Assembly: GCA_964637235.1 (NCBI GenBank)
Contig: CAZWVR010000022.1
Span: 1-28,867, forward strand
Direction of reading: 5' to 3'
Length of the DNA stretch: 28,867 bases
Source of the DNA: CAZWVR01 sp964637235
GTDB lineage: Bacteria > Bacteroidota > Bacteroidia > Bacteroidales > S143-33
The notes beneath the pieces were generated by a model. That model was given only the letters and a program-made list of their open reading frames with translations. It did not search any database and had not been told where the DNA came from. The translations under genes and the position numbers were made by a program. Shown here piece by piece: positions 23,577 through 28,867 of this stretch (its first letter is position 1; every line of letters starts with the position of its first letter).

Positions 23577-25178
23577 ATGACACAGTCAACAGATCCCAAG
23601 GAGTTAATATACAAAATAAATAAATTGCTGAAAGAGAATCAAGATTTAAAATTACAACTGAATAAATTGCAAAAAAATAAGGAGAAATTAGAAAAGAAAA
23701 TTGAGCAATTGGAAAATATAATTGCTCAGATACCCCAAGACGTTTTACCTAAGGGCGTAAATGTAAGTATTGGCGAGAAGAAGCTTAAATTTAAGATGGT
23801 TACAGTTCTTTTTATAGATATTCACGGGTTTAAAAAAATTGCGCAATCATCTGATAATGTGAAAGAAGTTATAGATGAACTAGATCAAATATTTTTCCAT
23901 TTTAATTCAATAGCCAAAAAATATAAATTACAAATTATAAAGACGATAGGTGATACATTTATGGCGGCTGGTGGAGTGCCGGTTAAAAATAGCACAAATC
24001 CCATAGATGTAGTATTGGCAGCATTGGAGATGGCAGCTTATGTGCGAGATTTACGAGAGGAATATAAAAAGAAAAATAAAGAGTTTTGGGAGCTCAGAAT
24101 AGGAATAAATACAGGTTCTGTGAAGGCACAAGCTTATGGAAAACGTAAACTTTCTTATGATATTAAAGGAGAGACAGTGAATATAGCAACTCGTATGGCT
24201 TTAACAAGTGATATCGGTAAAGTAAATATATCGGCGAATACCTTTGTTTTAGTAAATGAATATTTTGAATTTACTTATAATGGTACAATTCCGGTAAAAT
24301 ATGAAGGTGATTTAGATATGTATTATGTCGAAAGATTGAAGCCAGAGCTTTCTGCTGATGAACGGGGATTAAAACCTAATCATACTTTTCAAGTTAAATA
24401 TGCATTACGTCAATTTGCTGATTTGCAGGAAGTTATTTTGGATAAATTGGAAAAAGAATTACCTCCCTATCTTTATTATCATAATTATAAGCATACTATT
24501 GATGTTATAAATCAAGCTGAACTGATAGGATATGGCGAAGGTGTTAGCGATGAAGAAATATTATTATTGAAAACAGCAGCATTATTCCATGATGCAGGGC
24601 ATATAATTTCATATCAAGACCATGAGTATTATGGTTGTCAGATAGCAAAGGAATATTTGCCAAAATATAATTATACACCTGAACAGATTGAGAAGGTTTG
24701 TGAATTAATAATGGCTACAAAATTACCTCCTAACCCAAAGAACTTATTAGAGAAAATTATGTGTGATGCTGATCTCGATTATTTAGGCAGAGAGGATTTT
24801 ATTCCTGTATCAAACACTTTATATGAGGAGCTGAAAGCTCAGGGTAAAATAAAATCTTTAAATGAATGGAATAAATTACAGGTAAAATTTTTAACCGGTC
24901 ATCAGTATTTTACGAAAACAGCTAATAAATTACGGGAGGTAAATAAAGAAAAACAAATCGAACGTATTAAGAGTTTGATAAAATGGGAAAGTGAGGAAGA
25001 AAGACTAAAATTTGAAGAAGAACTTAAAGAGATTCAAAGAAAATTAGAGGAGAGACGTAAAAAAATGGAAGAAGAGGAAAAACAAAAAGAGAGTAGCGAG
25101 AATACTGAGAATGTAAATGAAGACAAGGATGAAACTATTGTTAAATCTGAGAATGCAACTGAGCGTACGCATGTATAG
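23577..25178 (+). CDS. Class III adenylate cyclase fused to an HD hydrolase domain
   Basis: 533 residues, cytoplasmic, no membrane helix. An N-terminal coiled coil (about 8-50) leads into a class III cyclase domain (about 73-252). Both metal aspartates are present (D81 in VLFIDIHGF, D126 in IKTIGDTFMAAGG). The adenine-selecting pair is present (K122 and D195 in SYDIKGETVN), and so are transition-state residues N202 and R206 (VNIATRM). So it should make cAMP rather than cGMP. A second domain (about 270-450) has HD metal ligands: H302/H306 (YYHNYKHTIDV), H338-D339 (LFHDAGH) and D397/D399 (MCDADLDYLG). The tail (about 455-533) is highly charged and helical. HD domains of this kind hydrolyse phosphoesters; whether this one degrades cAMP is inference. 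It stands alone between convergent asnS and a divergent methyltransferase. Confidence 0.9.
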   Translation: MTQSTDPKELIYKINKLLKENQDLKLQLNKLQKNKEKLEKKIEQLENIIAQIPQDVLPKGVNVSIGEKKLKFKMVTVLFIDIHGFKKIAQSSDNVKEVIDELDQIFFHFNSIAKKYKLQIIKTIGDTFMAAGGVPVKNSTNPIDVVLAALEMAAYVRDLREEYKKKNKEFWELRIGINTGSVKAQAYGKRKLSYDIKGETVNIATRMALTSDIGKVNISANTFVLVNEYFEFTYNGTIPVKYEGDLDMYYVERLKPELSADERGLKPNHTFQVKYALRQFADLQEVILDKLEKELPPYLYYHNYKHTIDVINQAELIGYGEGVSDEEILLLKTAALFHDAGHIISYQDHEYYGCQIAKEYLPKYNYTPEQIEKVCELIMATKLPPNPKNLLEKIMCDADLDYLGREDFIPVSNTLYEELKAQGKIKSLNEWNKLQVKFLTGHQYFTKTANKLREVNKEKQIERIKSLIKWESEEERLKFEEELKEIQRKLEERRKKMEEEEKQKESSENTENVNEDKDETIVKSENATERTHV

Positions 25179-25187
25179 TGAAAAAGT

Positions 25188-25270
25188 AAAGAGTATGTTC
25201 CAAAAGTCGAGGATGTTTTAAATTTCTCTTTGTGATAAAGAGAAATAATAGATGAAAACATAAGAAAATA
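25188..25270 (+). repeat. Degenerate repeat copy, first of two tandem units
   Basis: This unit begins AAAGAGTATGTTCCAAAA, GTC, and ends ATAAGAAAATA (25260-25270). It parallels the following unit, which begins AAAGGGTGTGTCCAAAA (25274 on) and ends ATAAGAAAATA (25364-25374). The middles differ; this one carries a perfect hairpin at 25222-25246. No open frame of note crosses it. Confidence 0.5.
25222..25246. other. Perfect 10-bp hairpin in the cyclase/asnS intergenic region
   Basis: ATTTCTCTTT (25222-25231), loop GTGAT, AAAGAGAAAT (25237-25246). The arms are exact complements. Neither strand has a T run after the stem, so it does not look like a standard terminator. It could be a processing site, a decayed terminator or chance. 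Confidence 0.4.
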
Positions 25271-25273
25271 GAC

Positions 25274-25406
25274 AAAGGGTGTGTCCAAAAAGTCAAGGAC
25301 ATTATATATTTTTATGACATTTAGAAAGAATTTTTGTGGAGAGAGAGCATAAGACGAAAAATTATAAGAAAATAAAAAAGGAGGCGACTTTTTAGACGCC
25401 CCTTTT
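25274..25406 (+). repeat. Dispersed repeat copy 2 (terminator-associated)
   Basis: It shares with 18311-18395 (opposite strand) the blocks TGTCCAAAAAGTCAA (25282-25296), TATGACATT (25313-25321), and a 22-base identical block (25364-25385) leading into the hairpin. About 40 extra bases separate the second and third blocks here. The outer ends (GTGTCCAAAAAGTC and GACTTTTTAGAC) are near inverted repeats of each other. Confidence 0.6.
25379..25405. terminator. Bidirectional terminator between the cyclase gene and asnS
   Basis: AAGGAGGCG ... CGCCCCTTT with loop ACTTTTTAGA; the stem has one mismatch or bulge and a wobble pair. TTTTA follows on the plus strand, and on the minus strand the stem is followed by CCTTTTTTATTTT. 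It lies between two convergent genes, 13 bases beyond the asnS stop and about 200 beyond the cyclase stop, and is best placed to end asnS. Confidence 0.7.
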
Positions 25407-25418
25407 ATTGATATTATA

Positions 25419-26939
25419 TTAAGGTTCTAATCTGCCGTAATATCGTGGGAATGGCACTACTTCTCTTATATGTTTAGTTTTTGTAATCCATGCTACAAAT
25501 CGTTCTAAACCTAATCCAAATCCGGAATGAGGTACTGAACCGTATTTTCTTAAATCTAAATACCAGTTGAATAATTCCATAGGCAGATTATGTTCTTTTA
25601 TGCGTTCTATTAAACGATTTAGGTCTGTTTCTCTTTCACTTCCACCAACAATTTCTCCATATCCTTCTGGTGCTAAGACATCTACACCTTTTACCAAGTT
25701 AGGATTATCTTCTACTTCTTTCATATAAAAAGCCTTTATTGCTTTGGGCCAGTTATATACCATAATTGGCAGGTCAAATAGCTGTGTTAATACTGTTTCG
25801 TCAGCACCTCCGAAGTCGTCGCCGTAAGGAAAGTTTTGTACAGATTCGAGCCATTCTGGAATATGCCTTAGGCGTTCTTGATATAATTTAACTTGGTGTT
25901 TTAATGTATCTACCTTATTTTGTATAAAATTACGTTTTCCTTTTTTTAGTGAAGGATCTTTTAATATTTTTTCTCTTTCGGCAATTTCTTTTTCTGCTTG
26001 TTTTATTTTTTCTTGAATATCTGCTATTTCCTCTTTGAGCATTTCTATCGATGTTTTACCGTTTATTGCTTTTTTACCATGTAAAATTTCTACTGCTTCA
26101 TCGTATGTTATTCTGGGGAATTTTTCTTTGATAGTTTTTTCTAATATGGTTGTATCTCGTTCTAATATTTGTAGTTCTTCTTTGCTATTTTCAAGCACAT
26201 CTTTAATTACGTATTTTATAAACTTTTCTATTAAATCCATATTCATATCATTATCATAAAAAGCCATCTCAGGTTCAATCATCCAAAATTCAGATAGATG
26301 TCTACGGGTCTTTGATTTTTCTGCTCTAAATGTAGGACCAAATGTATATATTTTACCAAAAGCCAGAGCCATAGCTTCACCATAAAGCTGTCCTGTTTGT
26401 GCTAAATATGCTTCGCGGTCGTAATAGTCAACTTTGAATAGTGTTGTAGTTCCTTCTGCTGCATTAGGTGTTAGTATTGGGGTATCTGCTTTTAAAAAGC
26501 CTTCTTTTTGGAAAAATTTATGGATGGCAAAAGTGATATTATTTCGGATTTTCATTATTGCCCAAAATCTGCGGCTTCTTAATGTTAGATGTCGATTATC
26601 TAATAAGAACTCTGGTCCATGTGGTTTATTTCCTATTGGGTAGTTTTCTGTTCTGTGTATTACTTTAATATCTTTAACATGCACTTCTACTCCGCCCATT
26701 TGCTTATGGTCTTCTATTACAGTTCCTTTTACTTCTATTGATGATTCAAGAGGGAGGTGGTGTGCTATTTTATAGACTTCTTCTCCAGCATAATTTATGT
26801 CTACTACTAATTGTACAAAGCCTGTTCCGTCTCTAAATACTATGAATTCAATCCCTTTGCTACTACGTCTGTTAGCTGACCAGCCTTTTAAAATGACTTC
26901 TTTACCAATAAAGTTTTTTAATTCTGAGATGTATGTCAT
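25419..26939 (-). CDS. asnS: Asparaginyl-tRNA synthetase with a coiled-coil insertion
   Basis: 506 residues. It has an OB-fold anticodon-binding domain (GKEVILKGWSANRRSSKGIE, then FIVFRDGTGFVQLVV), then the class II catalytic core: TPILTPNAAEGTTTLFKV (153-170), AYLAQTGQLYGEAMALAFG, motif 2 GPTFRAEKSKTRRHLSEFWM (201-220) with IEPEMAF, and motif 3 GFGLGLERFVAW near the end. The AYLAQTGQLY and TFRAEKSKTRRH wording favours AsnRS over AspRS. It charges tRNA-Asn. E. coli AsnRS is about 466 residues; here residues 296-370 form an added charged helical hairpin (MLKEEIADIQEKIKQAEKEI, then NKVDTLKHQVKLYQERL) between EAVEILHG and GDDFGGADE. Transcription ends at the hairpin 25379-25405. Confidence 0.93.
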   Translation of the reverse strand: MTYISELKNFIGKEVILKGWSANRRSSKGIEFIVFRDGTGFVQLVVDINYAGEEVYKIAHHLPLESSIEVKGTVIEDHKQMGGVEVHVKDIKVIHRTENYPIGNKPHGPEFLLDNRHLTLRSRRFWAIMKIRNNITFAIHKFFQKEGFLKADTPILTPNAAEGTTTLFKVDYYDREAYLAQTGQLYGEAMALAFGKIYTFGPTFRAEKSKTRRHLSEFWMIEPEMAFYDNDMNMDLIEKFIKYVIKDVLENSKEELQILERDTTILEKTIKEKFPRITYDEAVEILHGKKAINGKTSIEMLKEEIADIQEKIKQAEKEIAEREKILKDPSLKKGKRNFIQNKVDTLKHQVKLYQERLRHIPEWLESVQNFPYGDDFGGADETVLTQLFDLPIMVYNWPKAIKAFYMKEVEDNPNLVKGVDVLAPEGYGEIVGGSERETDLNRLIERIKEHNLPMELFNWYLDLRKYGSVPHSGFGLGLERFVAWITKTKHIREVVPFPRYYGRLEP

Positions 26940-26962
26940 AGTTAAAAAATTTTAAACTGTTG

Positions 26963-26994
26963 CTAAAATATAAATAAAGCAATAATTTACCAAA
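26963..26994 (-). promoter_or_regulatory. Probable asnS promoter (TTTG - 20 - TATTTTAG)
   Basis: On the minus strand, TTTG (26994-26991) and TATTTTAG (26970-26963) are 20 bases apart; the -7 box has one mismatch to TAnnTTTG. It lies 23 bases upstream of the asnS ATG and overlaps the short gap to the divergent surface-protein gene. Confidence 0.4.
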
Positions 26995-27005
26995 AAAAAC
27001 GATTT

Positions 27006-28867
27006 ATGAAACAGATAATCTTATTTTTATACTTCTTTGGGCTTTCTATATTTTTATATCCTCAGAATAGTTATTTATCTTATATAAAAAAGCAGTATTT
27101 AAAATATAGCGAAAAAAATTTTTTCCAAGTGCTTTATTTGCATACGGATAAAACTTTTTATTATGCTAAGGAAAGAATTTGGTTTAAAGCGTATTTATTT
27201 AATGCGAAGAATAATACTCTTGATACTTCAAGTAAGGTTTTATTTGTTGAACTTATATCACCTGAGAATAAAATAGTTAAAGTTAAGATTTTAAGATTGT
27301 TTAAAGGTTTGACCGTAGGCGATTTTTACATCTCAGATACTTTTCAAACTGGTTTTTATCAGCTGCGTGCTTATACGAATGTAATGCGTAATTATATGCC
27401 AGATTTCTTTTTTACAAAAACTCTTTTTATAAAAACTTCAAATAATACTATATCATACCAATATTGGAAAAAAATTAAGCATATTCGTCGTAAATTAAAA
27501 AAAGTATATCTTGATATTTATCCTATGGGTACGGGAATTATTTCTAATGCTCATAATGTTTTATTGATACGTGCTTATGATTATTTGGGTAATCCTGTTC
27601 AAATTCATGGTGTTTTGTTAAAAAACAAAAATTTAGAGGATTCTTTGCATTGTATTTACAAGGGTTTTTACAAAGTTTCTTTTTGGGCTGATAAAAAAAG
27701 CAAGTATAAGATAAAATATTTTTATCGCAATAAAAAATACACTTATAAGATTAAGAAAATTTTCAGTAAGGGCTTTATATATAATTTTTTTGATAATGAT
27801 ACTGCCTTTGTATTCAATATAATAAGAACGGGATTTTTAACTGATGATATAAATGCCAAAAAAATTTATGTTATTGGTGAAAGTAATGGCAGAATTTATT
27901 TTTTAAATACATATTTTGTAAAAGACAGTGTTCAAATATCTGTATTAAAACGAAATTTGCCTCAGGGACTTACAGATTTTTCATTTTTTGATGCTGAATA
28001 TAATTTGTTGTTTAATCGATATGTTTATATTACTCCTAAAACTAAGGTAAATTTAAAAATATATACTCGGAGAGATAAAAATGATATTGATATAGAATTA
28101 GAAACAGAAAAAAATGTTCAAGCTAATGTGTCTATGGCAATTGTCTCTCCCAATGTTATTGAGGAAAATATCGTTAATTATTATTATTTGCGTTCTTTAT
28201 TACCTTATCCGTTTATTGGAAACTTAAAAGCAAAAGTTCTAAATGAAATTTTGCCATTGTTTCAAATACGAAAATATCAGTGGCAAAATATTTTAACATC
28301 GGGCAAGATTCCTGAACCTGTATATAATTATAAAAAACATTTGACTTTAAGCGGCTATTTGGCAAATATTTTCAAAGGTTTACCAGCTAAGGGTGCTATT
28401 GTAAAACTAATAATAACTAATCAGTATAATGATGTATATCAGACTAAAACTGATAATAAGGGACGTTTTTCTTTCAATCTGGATTATCAAGATACTGTTC
28501 CTTTTTTAATAAAATCTTTGAATAAAAATGGTCGGAATACAACTATTGTATTTTTAGATTCTTATGATACGAATAACGTTTCGTTTAATTCTGTAATTGA
28601 TCCATTCATTTATAACAATAAAAATGTAAAAATTGTTAAGCCTAAGGAATATAGAACATCTTTGGGCACTTTACATAAACATGTTGATCAAGTAATTTAT
28701 AATGATGAAATAAAAACTGCGGGATACACAAATATATTGGATTTTCTAAAAGGTAGAGTTGTTGGATATAATATAAATAATAACCAAGTTCATTTTAGAG
28801 GTTATCATTCTTTTAATTTGTCAAGTGAGCCTTTATATCTTATTGATAATGTACCAGTTGACGCTTC
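27006..28867 (+). CDS. Surface protein with MG2-like and TonB-plug domains, C-terminus missing
   Basis: Translating from the ATG at 27006 gives an unbroken frame of 620 residues to the window edge. A signal peptide (MKQIILFLYFFGLSIFLYPQ) precedes an MG2-like domain (LHTDKTFYYAKERIWFKAYL, 45-64; GFYQLRAYTNVM). After a long beta-rich middle come a carboxypeptidase-regulatory-like domain (LSGYLANIFKGLPAKGAIVK, TDNKGRFSFNLD; about 445-520) and the beginning of a TonB plug (YTNILDFLKGRVVGYNI, HFRGYH, EPLYLIDNVPVD; from about 575). Bacteroidota encode many such proteins, about 800-900 residues long, without a TonB beta-barrel. They are thought to be outer-membrane or periplasmic and are mostly uncharacterised. 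It diverges from asnS over 66 bases. Confidence 0.85.
   Translation, partial: MKQIILFLYFFGLSIFLYPQNSYLSYIKKQYLKYSEKNFFQVLYLHTDKTFYYAKERIWFKAYLFNAKNNTLDTSSKVLFVELISPENKIVKVKILRLFKGLTVGDFYISDTFQTGFYQLRAYTNVMRNYMPDFFFTKTLFIKTSNNTISYQYWKKIKHIRRKLKKVYLDIYPMGTGIISNAHNVLLIRAYDYLGNPVQIHGVLLKNKNLEDSLHCIYKGFYKVSFWADKKSKYKIKYFYRNKKYTYKIKKIFSKGFIYNFFDNDTAFVFNIIRTGFLTDDINAKKIYVIGESNGRIYFLNTYFVKDSVQISVLKRNLPQGLTDFSFFDAEYNLLFNRYVYITPKTKVNLKIYTRRDKNDIDIELETEKNVQANVSMAIVSPNVIEENIVNYYYLRSLLPYPFIGNLKAKVLNEILPLFQIRKYQWQNILTSGKIPEPVYNYKKHLTLSGYLANIFKGLPAKGAIVKLIITNQYNDVYQTKTDNKGRFSFNLDYQDTVPFLIKSLNKNGRNTTIVFLDSYDTNNVSFNSVIDPFIYNNKNVKIVKPKEYRTSLGTLHKHVDQVIYNDEIKTAGYTNILDFLKGRVVGYNINNNQVHFRGYHSFNLSSEPLYLIDNVPVDA

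Noticed and set aside
23577..25178. Nucleotide-signalling defence gene (CBASS/Pycsar-like)
   Set aside because: Pycsar uses a cyclase with a separate adjacent effector; here the neighbours are a methyltransferase and asnS, no effector is present, and the partner domain is an HD hydrolase.
25034..25288. Minus-strand open frame extending into the cyclase/asnS gap
   Set aside because: Most of it is antisense to the charged tail of the cyclase-HD gene; the Ser/Phe-rich composition is a mirror of Glu/Lys codons.
25419..26939. Archaeal-type (non-discriminating) aspartyl-tRNA synthetase
   Set aside because: The AYLAQTGQLY and TFRAEKSKTRRH wording fits AsnRS better, and the insertion does not resemble AspRS-specific domains.
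1..28867. CRISPR array, tRNA or rRNA genes, insertion sequence with transposase
   Set aside because: No regularly spaced repeats, no cloverleaf with a T-loop signature and no transposase-like frame were seen on either strand by eye; a tRNA or covariance scan would settle the RNA part.

Overview
The window is a strongly AT-rich chromosomal segment of a Bacteroidota bacterium, probably Bacteroidales-like or a related low-GC anaerobe. Four things support this. The primary sigma factor is the short 286-residue form without region 1.1. Several genes are preceded by the phylum's TAnnTTTG (-7) box, two of them with TTTG 18-19 bases upstream. Typical Bacteroidota families are present (DUF3098, a TonB-plug/MG2-like surface protein, lipoprotein adaptor and TolC pair). 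The lpxK-pnp overlap is an arrangement I recall from Bacteroides. Lipid A synthesis (LpxK), RND/TolC export and TonB-plug sequence show a Gram-negative envelope.

Layout. 1-4128 (minus): an operon read tetR > tolC > adaptor > RND pump; the pump runs off the left edge. A perfect 9+9 inverted repeat lies just upstream of the tetR promoter. 4313-6422: mobA (minus) diverges from a FemAB/GNAT-like unknown and yigZ (plus). 6464-7273 (minus): an orphan SiaC phosphoprotein and a small exported unknown. 7540-10336: a GT4 glycosyltransferase and a radical SAM/SPASM protein (minus) around a metallo-beta-lactamase-fold hydrolase (plus). 10378-18289 (plus): dxs, an exported unknown, a COG0731 radical SAM protein, an MBOAT acyltransferase, lpxK, pnp and rpoD. 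18406-22452 (minus): an OB-like lipoprotein, then a tightly coupled PHP phosphatase > DUF6765 > uvrC set. 22600-25178: DUF3098 (plus), an O-methyltransferase (minus) and an adenylate cyclase-HD fusion (plus). 25419-26939 (minus): asparaginyl-tRNA synthetase with a coiled-coil insertion. 27006-end (plus): a partial TonB-plug/MG2-like surface protein.

Most of the window is housekeeping and envelope biology: isoprenoid precursors, lipid A, purine salvage, DNA repair, translation and transcription. There is no IS transposase, phage, CRISPR or recognisable defence locus, no rRNA or tRNA gene, and no gene-free stretch above 300 bases. The most unusual items are (i) the cyclase-HD fusion, which keeps the residues for making cAMP and carries a metal-dependent hydrolase domain in the same chain, and (ii) a small dispersed repeat. 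The repeat shares three colinear blocks between two convergent intergenic regions (rpoD/uvrC and cyclase/asnS), in opposite orientation, and is associated with terminator hairpins. The second site also holds a degenerate extra copy and a separate perfect hairpin.
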